This document shows, piece by piece, positions 28,063-36,166 of a stretch of 64,000 nt of DNA. Every line of letters begins with the position of its first letter. Position 1 is the stretch's first letter. Under the pieces are notes generated by a model, which was not told where the DNA came from, ran no database searches, and saw only the letters and a list, made by a program, of their open reading frames with translations. The stretch is from assembly GCA_947494695.1 (NCBI GenBank), contig CANLWB010000009.1, positions 124,001-188,000 of the forward strand. Reading direction: 5' to 3'. A program made the translations under genes and the position numbers. Origin of the DNA: an uncultured Flavobacteriaceae bacterium. Its GTDB lineage: Bacteria; Bacteroidota; Bacteroidia; Flavobacteriales; Flavobacteriaceae.

Positions 28063-28298
28063 ATTATTTTACTCTTTAAAAATTCTCTTCCTGAGCCTGT
28101 TTTGAAATATTTTTCTCTTTTTAATGCCACTTCCCTTGTTTCGAAGGTCTCATAGTACCTTAATATCCATGGGAGATAGCCTTTTGTTGATTTAACTTTG
28201 CCTGAATTATGTTCATGCAAACGGTTTTCTAAATCTTGTGTCTGACCCTTATATAATCGATTATCAATACTACTTTCTAAGACGTAAACATAATACAT
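28053..28298 (-). CDS. Small GIY-YIG nuclease, copy 2
   Basis: 81 aa, differing from copy 1 at two residues (Lys in GKVKSTKG, Leu in VALKREKYF). Catalytic positions are unchanged. As in the other copies, the stop codon is supplied by the 5' end of a tRNA-Arg sequence, here the truncated half A. The leader begins directly at the anticodon of half B. A purine-rich Shine-Dalgarno site is not evident, which is normal in this phylum. All three frames are intact, which argues either for very recent duplication or for selection on the protein. Confidence 0.83.
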   Translation of the reverse strand: MYYVYVLESSIDNRLYKGQTQDLENRLHEHNSGKVKSTKGYLPWILRYYETFETREVALKREKYFKTGSGREFLKSKIMAA

Positions 28299-28314
28299 TT
28301 TTATACAATTTAAA

Positions 28315-28372
28315 CCGAAATCTGATATTCCCTGCCTGCCGGCAGGCAGGTATCCAGTTGAACTACGCAGCC
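28315..28372 (-). pseudogene. tRNA-Arg 5' half B, interrupted by a palindrome
   Basis: Same structure as half A: bases 1-21 at 28372-28351, palindrome at 28350-28331, bases 22-37 at 28330-28315, then the leader of GIY-YIG copy 2. Confidence 0.9.
28331..28350. repeat. 20-bp palindrome inside tRNA half B
   Basis: Identical to the copies at 4905, 28021 and 28641, at the same D-loop position. Confidence 0.92.
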
Positions 28373-28608
28373 ATTATTTTACTCTTTAAAAATTCTCTTC
28401 CTGAGCCTGTTTTGAAATATTTTTCTCTTTTTACTGCCGCTTCCCTTGTTTCGACGGTCTCATAGTACCTTAATATCCATGGGAGATAGCCTTTTGTTGA
28501 TTTAACTTTACCTGAATTATGTTCATGCAAACGATTTTCTAAATCTTGTGTCTGACCCTTATATAATCGATTATCAATACTACTTTCTAAAACGTAAACA
28601 TAATACAT
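28363..28608 (-). CDS. Small GIY-YIG nuclease, copy 3
   Basis: 81 aa with VETREAAVKREKYF where copies 1 and 2 have FETREVA(V/L)KREKYF. All motif residues (YVYVLES, LYKGQT, RLHEHN and the Glu of KREKYF) are kept. It ends, like the others, in codons shared with a tRNA 5' end (half B). It is the copy nearest to the original upstream flank of the tRNA locus. Relative age cannot be judged from so few differences. Confidence 0.83.
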   Translation of the reverse strand: MYYVYVLESSIDNRLYKGQTQDLENRLHEHNSGKVKSTKGYLPWILRYYETVETREAAVKREKYFKTGSGREFLKSKIMAA

Positions 28609-28624
28609 TTTTATATAATTTAAA

Positions 28625-28682
28625 CCGAAATCTGATATTCCCTGCCTGCCGGCAGGCAGGTATCCAGTTGAACTACGCAGCC
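28625..28682 (-). pseudogene. tRNA-Arg 5' half C, interrupted by a palindrome
   Basis: Bases 1-21 at 28682-28661, palindrome 28660-28641, bases 22-37 at 28640-28625. It is the outermost copy and so probably sits where the original tRNA promoter acted. Just upstream (28687-28705) is a further small hairpin, CCTGC-TAAA-GCAGG. Confidence 0.9.
28641..28660. repeat. 20-bp palindrome inside tRNA half C
   Basis: Identical to the other three copies in the window. Confidence 0.92.
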
Positions 28683-28820
28683 ATTATTCCCTGCTAAAGC
28701 AGGAATTTTTTAATTTTTTATTAGTTGTCATTATAAACTTGAGAAATCTTGCAATTAAGAGATTCCTCCTCATACTTCGTTCGGAATGACAAATTAGTCA
28801 TCATAATTGGTGCTGTTAAT

Positions 28821-29270
28821 TTATGCTAACTTCTGTCTTACAATATTCGAAATCGTCTTCCCATCAGCGCGTCCTGCAAGCTCCTTGCTTACAATTCCCA
28901 TCACCTTACCCATGTCTTTCATTCCTTCTGCTCCTACCTCATCAATAGTCATGACTACAACCTTTTCTATCTCTTCTTCACTCAAGGCTTCTGGTAAAAA
29001 CTGACCTATAATATCTGCCTCGGCTAATTCGGGGGCCGCTAAATCTTCTCGTCCCTGTTCCATGAATACCGCAGCACTATCCTTACGCTGTTTTACCTGC
29101 TTTTGAAGTATTTTAAGCTCCTGCTCCTCTGTTAAATCTTCTTTAGCTCCACTCTCGGTTTGTGCTAATAAAATAGCCGATTTAACAGCCCGTAAAGCCG
29201 TTAAAGCCGTTTGATCCTTAGCTTTCATTGCTTCTTTTAAAGCAGACATAACATCTTGTTGTAAACTCAT
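28821..29270 (-). CDS. GatB/YqeY domain-containing protein
   Basis: 149 aa, full length for the YqeY family. N-terminus MSLQQDVMSALKEAMKAKDQ followed by LTALRAVKSAILLAQTESGAK, then a helical C-terminal domain with EEIEKVVVMTIDEVGAEGMKDMGKVMG and GRADGKTISNIVRQKL, the usual YqeY motifs. It is related to the tRNA-binding tail domain of GatB and is thought to act on aminoacyl-tRNA or translation, but the exact role is open. It lies downstream of ftsZ, with the dcw terminator between, so it is probably transcribed separately, as is common in flavobacteria. Confidence 0.93.
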   Translation of the reverse strand: MSLQQDVMSALKEAMKAKDQTALTALRAVKSAILLAQTESGAKEDLTEEQELKILQKQVKQRKDSAAVFMEQGREDLAAPELAEADIIGQFLPEALSEEEIEKVVVMTIDEVGAEGMKDMGKVMGIVSKELAGRADGKTISNIVRQKLA

Positions 29271-29341
29271 GGTAATTCTATTTAAACGCGAATATAAAAA
29301 ATAGATTCTTGCCTTAGAAATAATGATTAAAATAAATCAAT

Positions 29342-29377
29342 AAAAAAAACCCGAAAAGCTGAGGGGCGCTCTTCGGG
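29342..29377 (-). terminator. Terminator of the dcw cluster after ftsZ
   Basis: Minus strand: stem CCCGAA(G)AGC and GCT(T)TTCGGG (29377-29350) followed by eight T (29349-29342), 31 bp beyond the ftsZ stop. Confidence 0.88.
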
Positions 29378-29407
29378 ATTCATAACAAAGTAAGTCTAGT
29401 GTATTGT

Positions 29408-31405
29408 CTAATCTACATTATCATGTAAAAAGGAATTATTACTCCTTAATTGAATATTATCGTCGTCATCCAATCCAACGCTCGTTCGAGAGATGTCTGT
29501 TTCTGAAGAATGTTTCGATTCATCCAGATTAACACCCTGACGTTTATAAGCCGGCTCTTTTTCTATATCATCAATTTTAGCATTATTGAATTTATAGTTA
29601 AAATCCTTCATCTTACGCCTGCGCTCTTCTGCACGCTCTTTAAGTAAATCTGAAATCGGACTATTCATTGGATCAACTGTATCGACATCATCGCCACCTG
29701 AAGCTGGCTCGTTTACAATCTTTTTTTCAAATACAACATCATTCTCTTCTTCTAAAACCTCTTTAGATTTTTGCTGCTTTGTATTCATGGAAGATTCAAC
29801 TTCAACATAATCATCAAGTGCATAACGAATATCTCCATCTTCATTCGTTTCTGTTACAGTAATGAGCTCTACATAATCGTTTACAGGAATTTTCTTGACT
29901 TCCTCATCATCTATCAGCTCATGAGAAATAACATCTTCTTTGTTATCTTCAGGATCTTTTTTATCGGGAGAAAGCGGTAAGTCAAAAGTCAATGTAATCT
30001 GCTGTTCTTCTTCGATATGATCTGATATAATCTCGACATCCTTAATATCTTCAACATCATCAGACATTCTTGTAACCGGCTTAATAATAAACTCTTCTTC
30101 ATCATCTATTCCAGTCACCACCTCATTGTAAACAACATCAATATTTTTAATAAGTTCCGATGTTGGTATTAAATCAATATCCTCAACCGGTTTCTTTACT
30201 TCTTGTTTCTTAACAAACTTCTTTTCTTCAAATCTATTGGTTACCTCGTCTTCAGAGTCTAAATCTAATGTATGACGGACAATAGGGGGAGCCTTTTTCT
30301 TCTCTAACTCAATGACCGGAGCGATAATAACGGGCTCCTTATCATTTGTATTTAAATCCTGATCTTCACTAAGCGAGTGTACAACTTTCTTAGTCTCCGT
30401 ATTCGAAATTTCGTCCTGTTGCTCTAAATTAAACCCCGTTGCTATAATAGTAACTGCAATCGATTCTTCCAGAGCGTCATCTTCACCAACACCCATGATA
30501 ATATTTGCACCATTACCTGCTTCGTTCTGGATATGGTCATTAATCTCACCTATCTCATCAATTGTGATTTCATGAGAACCTGAAACTATTAATAATAATA
30601 CGTTCTTAGCTCCGGTAATCTTATTATCGTTTAATAGAGGGGAGTCTAAAGCCTTGCTAATAGCATCTTGAGCACGGTTTTGACCCGATGCTAAAGCAGA
30701 CCCCATAATGGCAGTTCCACTATTACTTAATACAGTCTTGGCATCACGTAAGTCAATATTTTGTGTATAGTGATGTGTAATAACTTCGGCTATACCACGA
30801 GCAGCAGTTGATAGCACTTCATCTGCTTTAGAAAACCCTGCTTTAAAACCAAGATTGCCATAAACTTCACGAAGTTTGTTATTGTTTATTACAATTAAGG
30901 AATCTACAACGTCTCTTAATTTTTCAATACCTTTTTGAGATTGCTCAATACGCATTCTTCCCTCAAACTGAAACGGCATAGTTACAATACCTACCGTTAA
31001 GATATCTTTATCCTTCGCCATTTTAGCGATTATAGGTGCAGCCCCAGTTCCTGTACCTCCGCCCATTCCGGCGGTAATAAATACCATTTTGGTATTGGTG
31101 TCCAGCATACGTGAAATTTCATCAAAACTTTCAACGGCCGATTGTTCTCCAATATCCGGGTTGGCTCCCGCTCCTAATCCCTCTGTGAGATTCAATCCCA
31201 ACTGGATTTTATTTGTTACTCCACTATTTTGAAGTGCCTGTGCATCGGTATTGCAAACGTAAAAGTCAACACCTTTAATACCTTGTTGGAACATGTGATT
31301 AATAGCATTACTGCCTCCGCCTCCAACACCAATAACTTTGATAACATTCGATTGGTTTTTAGGTAAATCAAATGATATACTTTCGAATTCTTCTTTGCTG
31401 CCCAT
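29408..31405 (-). CDS. ftsZ: Cell division protein FtsZ with long C-terminal extension
   Basis: 665 aa, against about 380 in E. coli. Residues 20-340 form the tubulin-like GTPase: GVGGGGSNAINHM, the tubulin signature GGGTGTG at 115-121 and the T7 loop region with NIDLRDAKTVL. After that comes a roughly 270-residue acidic, low-complexity linker (for example DDEEEFIIKPV and EEEQQITLTFDLPLS) and a terminal conserved peptide region around KEPAYKRQGVNLDE. FtsZ polymerises with GTP into the division ring; long tails of this kind are usual in Flavobacteriia. It is the last dcw gene, 51 bp after ftsA, with a terminator behind it. Confidence 0.98.
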   Translation of the reverse strand: MGSKEEFESISFDLPKNQSNVIKVIGVGGGGSNAINHMFQQGIKGVDFYVCNTDAQALQNSGVTNKIQLGLNLTEGLGAGANPDIGEQSAVESFDEISRMLDTNTKMVFITAGMGGGTGTGAAPIIAKMAKDKDILTVGIVTMPFQFEGRMRIEQSQKGIEKLRDVVDSLIVINNNKLREVYGNLGFKAGFSKADEVLSTAARGIAEVITHHYTQNIDLRDAKTVLSNSGTAIMGSALASGQNRAQDAISKALDSPLLNDNKITGAKNVLLLIVSGSHEITIDEIGEINDHIQNEAGNGANIIMGVGEDDALEESIAVTIIATGFNLEQQDEISNTETKKVVHSLSEDQDLNTNDKEPVIIAPVIELEKKKAPPIVRHTLDLDSEDEVTNRFEEKKFVKKQEVKKPVEDIDLIPTSELIKNIDVVYNEVVTGIDDEEEFIIKPVTRMSDDVEDIKDVEIISDHIEEEQQITLTFDLPLSPDKKDPEDNKEDVISHELIDDEEVKKIPVNDYVELITVTETNEDGDIRYALDDYVEVESSMNTKQQKSKEVLEEENDVVFEKKIVNEPASGGDDVDTVDPMNSPISDLLKERAEERRRKMKDFNYKFNNAKIDDIEKEPAYKRQGVNLDESKHSSETDISRTSVGLDDDDNIQLRSNNSFLHDNVD

Positions 31406-31456
31406 AAATTCTGTTTTACTGAGGTTTTATTTCTTTTTTTTATTCAATGGATCTCG

Positions 31457-32779
31457 TTATTCCGCGTTATCTAAAAAATCTTTAACGCGTTCCGTCAACT
31501 TATCTAAAAATGAGCGACGTTCTTTCACGGGCTTTTCTTCAACTTCTTCAATTGACTCTTCTTCTCCCCCTTCTTCTCCCTCAACATGAGTAATACCCTT
31601 TTGTTCTAGTTTTCTTCGTTCCTGACGTTTTAATCCGTCTAAAACCAAACCGACAGCTGTTGCGTAAAGCGGACTTGTGATATCTCCATCACTATCACCT
31701 GCCAAATGCTCGTTTGGATACCCTATCCTGGTATCCATTCCAGTAATATACTCTACCAGCTGTTTTAAATGTTTTAACTGGCTGCCTCCTCCTGTTAAAA
31801 CAATACCTGCAATTAATTTTTTCTTTTGTTCTTCGTGCCCATAGTTTTTAATCTCGGCATAAACTTGCTCCACAATTTCTACCACCCGGGCATGAATAAT
31901 CTTAGAGAGATTTTTTAATGTTATTTCTTTTGGTTCTCTACCTCGTAATCCCGGTATGGACACGATTTCGTTATCCTTATTTTCTCCCGGCCATGCCGAA
32001 CCAAATTTTATTTTTAATAATTCGGCTTGTTTTTCTATAATCGAACAGCCTTCTTTTATATCTTCTGTAATGACATTACCTCCAAAAGGAATAACAGCTG
32101 TATGCCGGATAATACCATCTCTAAAAATGGCCAAATCGGTTGTTCCACCACCTATATCGATCAATGCAACACCTGCTTCTTTTTCTTCCTGACTTAAAAC
32201 CGCATTAGCAGAAGCTAACGGTTCTAACGTAATACCTTCCAGATTTAAACCAGCACTTTGCACACAACGTCCAATGTTTCTTATTGAAGAAACTTGACCA
32301 ACAACAACATGGAAATTGGCTTCTAAACGCCCTCCATACATTCCAATGGGCTCCTTAATTTCTGCTTGTCCGTCAACCTTGTACTCCTGTGGTAATACAT
32401 GAATAATTTCTTCACCCGGAAGCATGACCAATTTATGCACCTGGTTTATTAATCGCTCTATATCCTCATCATCTATAACGTGCTCTGAATTAGGCCTTGT
32501 TATATAATCACTGTGTTGTAAACTTCTAATATGCTGACCTGCAATACCAACCGTTACCTCTTCTATCTTAATCTCTGAAGACATTTCGGCCTCCTGAACA
32601 GCTTGCTGTATAGACTGTATCGTCTGAGTTATATTATTAACCACACCTCGGTGTACCCCTAAACTCTTGGACTTACCTATACCTAAAATTTCAACTTTTC
32701 CGTATTCATTTTTACGCCCAATCATGGCCACAATCTTTGTGGTTCCTATGTCTAATCCTACTGCTAAATTATGCTCCAT
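31457..32779 (-). CDS. ftsA: Cell division protein FtsA
   Basis: 440 aa, actin-fold ATPase that tethers FtsZ to the membrane. N-terminal phosphate loop VGLDIGTTKIVAMIG; SHS2/1C insertion around IKIEEVTVGIAGQHIRS; ALIDIGGGTTDLAIF as phosphate 2; and IVLTGGGSQL as the adenosine motif. The C-terminus has an acidic stretch (GEEGGEEESIEEVEE) and ends in a basic amphipathic helix, RRSFLDKLTERVKDFLDNAE, the membrane-targeting sequence. It starts 3 bp after ftsQ, so translation is probably coupled. Confidence 0.98.
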   Translation of the reverse strand: MEHNLAVGLDIGTTKIVAMIGRKNEYGKVEILGIGKSKSLGVHRGVVNNITQTIQSIQQAVQEAEMSSEIKIEEVTVGIAGQHIRSLQHSDYITRPNSEHVIDDEDIERLINQVHKLVMLPGEEIIHVLPQEYKVDGQAEIKEPIGMYGGRLEANFHVVVGQVSSIRNIGRCVQSAGLNLEGITLEPLASANAVLSQEEKEAGVALIDIGGGTTDLAIFRDGIIRHTAVIPFGGNVITEDIKEGCSIIEKQAELLKIKFGSAWPGENKDNEIVSIPGLRGREPKEITLKNLSKIIHARVVEIVEQVYAEIKNYGHEEQKKKLIAGIVLTGGGSQLKHLKQLVEYITGMDTRIGYPNEHLAGDSDGDITSPLYATAVGLVLDGLKRQERRKLEQKGITHVEGEEGGEEESIEEVEEKPVKERRSFLDKLTERVKDFLDNAE

Positions 32780-32782
32780 GGT

Positions 32783-33502
32783 TTATGTTTTGGTACATAC
32801 AACTTGATTCTCAAACTGTAAACTAACTTTACTGTAATTCTTGAGTGTTTTCTCTTTAAGTGTTTTTTTATAAAACACTTTAAAATTATTAATCTTCTTA
32901 TCTAAAGAGTTAACATCTCCTAATTGCACTATAAAATTGCATTGTCTTAACTTCAAATAAATATCTCCACCTATATTTTGACGAATCTCTATAACATTTT
33001 TTTTTAAAAATTCATCATTTATAATTTTACTTGCAACCTTATAAATACCTTCTAAATTGTTCTTTTCAACATAACCAGTAACCAGAGGTACTCTTGCCGA
33101 ATAATTAGATGACAAAGGCATATAGGAACCTTCCTCATCAATATAATAAGAGGCATTCGTATTAACTCGTGCTATGGGCGTTTTTTGTTCAATTTCGGCT
33201 TTAAGTGTGCCATTTACAGTAACATACACTTCTGCCGCTTTAATCATAGGATTAGATTTTAGGGCGTTTTCCAGATTATTCAAATCTAAAATTTCTTTAG
33301 CTACATTTTTAACCGCTCCGTATTTTTGTATTAACAATTTACTAACAGTTTCATTCGTGACAAAAAGGTTATTTTCACCGATAAACGTCACTTCGGGAGC
33401 CGAAACTTTTCGAATCGCATTTCTTTGAGACGCAAACGCAAACAAAAAACCTACCAGTCCCAGCAAAACAATTATCTTTATATATCCCCAATTAACTCGC
33501 AA
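32783..33502 (-). CDS. ftsQ: Cell division protein FtsQ
   Basis: 239 aa: a short cytoplasmic tail, a membrane helix (IIVLLGLVGFLFAFA, about 10-25), then a POTRA-like domain (EVTFIGENNLFVTNETVSKLL) and a beta domain with YYIDEEGSYMPLS. This matches the FtsQ/DivIB layout, which connects the cytoplasmic ring to the septal wall synthases. The start overlaps the end of murC by 11 bp and the stop is 3 bp before ftsA, so the three genes are tightly coupled. Sequence similarity in this family is low; position supports the call. Confidence 0.92.
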   Translation of the reverse strand: MRVNWGYIKIIVLLGLVGFLFAFASQRNAIRKVSAPEVTFIGENNLFVTNETVSKLLIQKYGAVKNVAKEILDLNNLENALKSNPMIKAAEVYVTVNGTLKAEIEQKTPIARVNTNASYYIDEEGSYMPLSSNYSARVPLVTGYVEKNNLEGIYKVASKIINDEFLKKNVIEIRQNIGGDIYLKLRQCNFIVQLGDVNSLDKKINNFKVFYKKTLKEKTLKNYSKVSLQFENQVVCTKT

Positions 33503-34844
33503 TGCTAAATTCCTTTTTTATTCGTTTTACTTCTTCCCCTATATCTCCGGCACCTATAGTTAATATAATTTGTGCCTTACAATCGTGAATAGCAGGCAAA
33601 AGTTCTTCTTTACTTACTAATCGTTTATTCATATTCGTTACTTTATCTAATAACCATGCAGAAGTCACGCCTTCTATAGGACGCTCTCTTGCTGGATATA
33701 TATCTAGTAAAATGAGTTCATCAAACTGAGATAGGCTTTCGGCAAATCCATCTATGAAATCACGGGTTCTGGTGTATAAGTGTGGTTGAAAAACAGCCAG
33801 CACCTTTTTATTTCCATACATTTCTCTTACAGCCTGATATACGGCGTTTATTTCTTCTGGATGATGGGCATAATCATCAATAAAAACCAGATTATCCGTT
33901 TTTATATGATAGGTAAATCTACGTTTCACACCTTTATATGATGCCAGAGCACTGACTAACCGATCATACGAACAACCATATTCTAAAGCCATAGCCATAG
34001 CTATTAAGGCATTCGACAAGTTGTGCCTGCCGGGTAGATCAAATCTTAGATTTTCGAGTACCGTTTTCGGAGTTTTTATATCGAAAATATAGGTTCCTTG
34101 TTCTATACTTATGTTATGAACAGAATAATCGGCATCATCCTCTATACCATACGTTATCCCCTCCAGTGGCAGTCCATTTTTAACAAATAATTTCCCATTA
34201 GGTTTTAACCGATTAGAAAAATCTTTGAATGTTCTCTTGAGTTCGTCGGCCTCTCCATAGATATCCAAATGATCTGCATCCATAGAAGTAATGCAAGCCA
34301 TATCTGGCGACAATGTTAGGAAAGAACGATCGAATTCATCTGCCTCTACTACCGAAACCTCCGTTCCATTAAGTATTAAGTTCGAATTATAGTTTTCACT
34401 TATCCCTCCTAAAAACGCAGTTAATGGCACATGACATGTGTTTAACAAATGCCCCAAAATACTTGTCGTTGTAGTTTTCCCATGTGTACCAGCTACAGCC
34501 AGGCAAAACGTATTTTCGGTGATAAGTCCTAAAACCTGAGAACGTTTTAAAACTTGATATCCATTCGCATTAAAATATTCTAGCTGTAAATGACTCTTAG
34601 GAATTGCCGGTGTGTAAACAATTAACGTTTTTTCTTTATCTAAAAAAGAAACAGGAATACCATCAATCGAATCTTCGAAATTCACATCAATCCCTAGAGC
34701 TTGCAAACTATTTGTCGTATCGGTTTGCACCCTATCATATCCGGCAACATGCGTATTGCTCGCATTAAAATAGCGTGCCAAGGCACTCATTCCAATACCT
34801 CCAATGCCTACAAAATAAACGTTATGTACCCTATTTAAATTCAT
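33492..34844 (-). CDS. murC: UDP-N-acetylmuramate-L-alanine ligase MurC
   Basis: 450 aa, the usual length. It adds L-Ala to UDP-MurNAc with ATP, the first amino-acid step of the peptidoglycan stem. Rossmann start [21 protein letters not shown] loop [38 protein letters not shown]; and [11 protein letters not shown] in the C-terminal domain, all diagnostic for MurC. It overlaps murG by 4 bp (ATGA) and ftsQ by 11 bp. Confidence 0.98.
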   Translation of the reverse strand: MNLNRVHNVYFVGIGGIGMSALARYFNASNTHVAGYDRVQTDTTNSLQALGIDVNFEDSIDGIPVSFLDKEKTLIVYTPAIPKSHLQLEYFNANGYQVLKRSQVLGLITENTFCLAVAGTHGKTTTTSILGHLLNTCHVPLTAFLGGISENYNSNLILNGTEVSVVEADEFDRSFLTLSPDMACITSMDADHLDIYGEADELKRTFKDFSNRLKPNGKLFVKNGLPLEGITYGIEDDADYSVHNISIEQGTYIFDIKTPKTVLENLRFDLPGRHNLSNALIAMAMALEYGCSYDRLVSALASYKGVKRRFTYHIKTDNLVFIDDYAHHPEEINAVYQAVREMYGNKKVLAVFQPHLYTRTRDFIDGFAESLSQFDELILLDIYPARERPIEGVTSAWLLDKVTNMNKRLVSKEELLPAIHDCKAQIILTIGAGDIGEEVKRIKKEFSIAS

Positions 34845-35953
34845 TTATTTCTCTTCAGTAGCTTTTCAACCTCATCCACGATTTCGGTTGTAGCATTTAC
34901 CAATGCCATCTTTTTTATTTGTTCACCCAATTGTTTCTGTTTGTCCTGCGAAGCAATGAGTTGCGAAAACCTATTTTCAAAATCCACATCTAAGTCTGCT
35001 TCTTTTATCATCATGGCAGCATCATTATCTACAATAGCTTTTGCATTTTTTGTTTGATGATCTTCTGCCACATTGGGAGAAGGAATAAAAATAACCGGCT
35101 TACCTACAATGCATAATTCTGAAACAGAACTCGCTCCTGCCCGGGATATAATAATATCTGCCGTAGCATATGCAAAGTCCATATTATTTAAAAACTCGTA
35201 AACCTGAACATTATTCGTATTATTATAAATTTTGTATTGCTGATAATACAGCTTTCCGCTCTGCCAGATAATTTGAACGTTCTGTGTATCCAGAAAATCC
35301 AGCTTATCTTCTATGAGCTCATTTATACGTGCCGATCCCAAACTCCCCCCTAACACTAGCAGCGTATATTTTCCATGCTTAAGATTAAAATGATTTTTGG
35401 CTTCAACCGTTTTAGAATCTATATCTAGCAAGTCCTGACGCACAGGGTTTCCTGTCTTTATAATTTTTTCCTTTGGGAAGAAACGCTCTAATCCATCGTA
35501 AGCCACACATATTTTCTGAGCTTTCTTTGACAATAATTTATTAGTAATCCCAGGATAAGAATTTTGTTCTTGTATGAGGCTGGGAATACGCTTTGATGAT
35601 GCCACATAAAGCAACGGACCACTAGCAAAGCCCCCCGTACCTATAGCAACATCGGGTCTAAAGGATTTTACAATACTTCGCGCTCTCCATATACTACTTA
35701 ACAACTTAAAAGGAAAGGCAAGATTCTTTAAAGATAGCTTTCGCTGAATCCCAGAAATCCAAAGCCCTTCAATACCATATCCAGCTTGCGGCACCTTCTC
35801 CATCTCCATTCTGTCTTTTGCTCCAACAAACAAAAATTCAGCATCCGGAAAGCGCGACTTTAACTCATTCGCAATAGCTATAGCAGGATATATATGCCCC
35901 CCTGTTCCGCCTCCGGATAAAATAACCTTATATGTTTCTTTTTTAGTCACCAA
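34841..35953 (-). CDS. murG: MurG, lipid II glycosyltransferase
   Basis: 370 aa. It transfers GlcNAc from UDP-GlcNAc to lipid I at the inner face of the membrane. The GT-B fold shows [18 protein letters not shown] at the N-terminus, [12 protein letters not shown] in domain 1, [13 protein letters not shown] at the start of domain 2 and [19 protein letters not shown] for UDP-GlcNAc binding. The stop overlaps the murC start (ATGA). Upstream lies a 213-bp pyrimidine-rich spacer, the largest internal gap of the dcw cluster, so an internal promoter is possible. Confidence 0.98.
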   Translation of the reverse strand: MVTKKETYKVILSGGGTGGHIYPAIAIANELKSRFPDAEFLFVGAKDRMEMEKVPQAGYGIEGLWISGIQRKLSLKNLAFPFKLLSSIWRARSIVKSFRPDVAIGTGGFASGPLLYVASSKRIPSLIQEQNSYPGITNKLLSKKAQKICVAYDGLERFFPKEKIIKTGNPVRQDLLDIDSKTVEAKNHFNLKHGKYTLLVLGGSLGSARINELIEDKLDFLDTQNVQIIWQSGKLYYQQYKIYNNTNNVQVYEFLNNMDFAYATADIIISRAGASSVSELCIVGKPVIFIPSPNVAEDHQTKNAKAIVDNDAAMMIKEADLDVDFENRFSQLIASQDKQKQLGEQIKKMALVNATTEIVDEVEKLLKRNK

Positions 35954-36166
35954 TACGTTTTAAAAATCTAAAAAATTAAATCCCAAATCCCAATCGCAAC
36001 ACCACCATACTTCATCTTAACACTTTTTACTATCTACTTAATTCTTTAATCGCCTATTCTCTATTCTCTATTTTCTATTTTCCATCTTCTCCCCCTACTT
36101 CATCTACTTAATTCTTAACTCCATCCATTACATGCATACACCACCCCAAAAACCAAACCTCCAAAA
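35954..36166. other. 213-bp spacer between ftsW and murG, low complexity
   Basis: On the plus strand it is made of repeated CTATTCTCTATT-like units and two copies of CTACTTAATTCTT. No gene or clear promoter is seen. Such simple AG-rich tracts on the coding strand are frequent between flavobacterial genes. Confidence 0.5.

Larger units (their letters stand above)
28041..28350 (-). repeat. 310-bp tandem unit 2
   Basis: Middle unit; same content as unit 1 with a handful of substitutions. Confidence 0.95.
28351..28660 (-). repeat. 310-bp tandem unit 3
   Basis: First unit in the direction of transcription; same content as units 1 and 2. Confidence 0.95.

Noticed and set aside
27928-28465. Plus-strand 75-codon frames across the repeat units
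   Set aside because: They are antisense to the GIY-YIG genes and run through the tRNA pieces and palindromes; no coding character of their own.
28005-28682. Group I or group II intron in tRNA-Arg
   Set aside because: The insertion point fits, but nearly all inserted sequence is the 246-bp nuclease gene, so there is no space for a ribozyme core, and a second 5' half follows the insert instead of a 3' half.
27731-28690. CRISPR array
   Set aside because: The repeat unit is 310 bp, contains an intact gene, and has no unique spacers.
35954-36166. Microsatellite-like spacer as a phase-variation switch for murG
   Set aside because: The CT-rich units are irregular in length and lie outside any reading frame; ordinary low-complexity spacer is the simpler reading.
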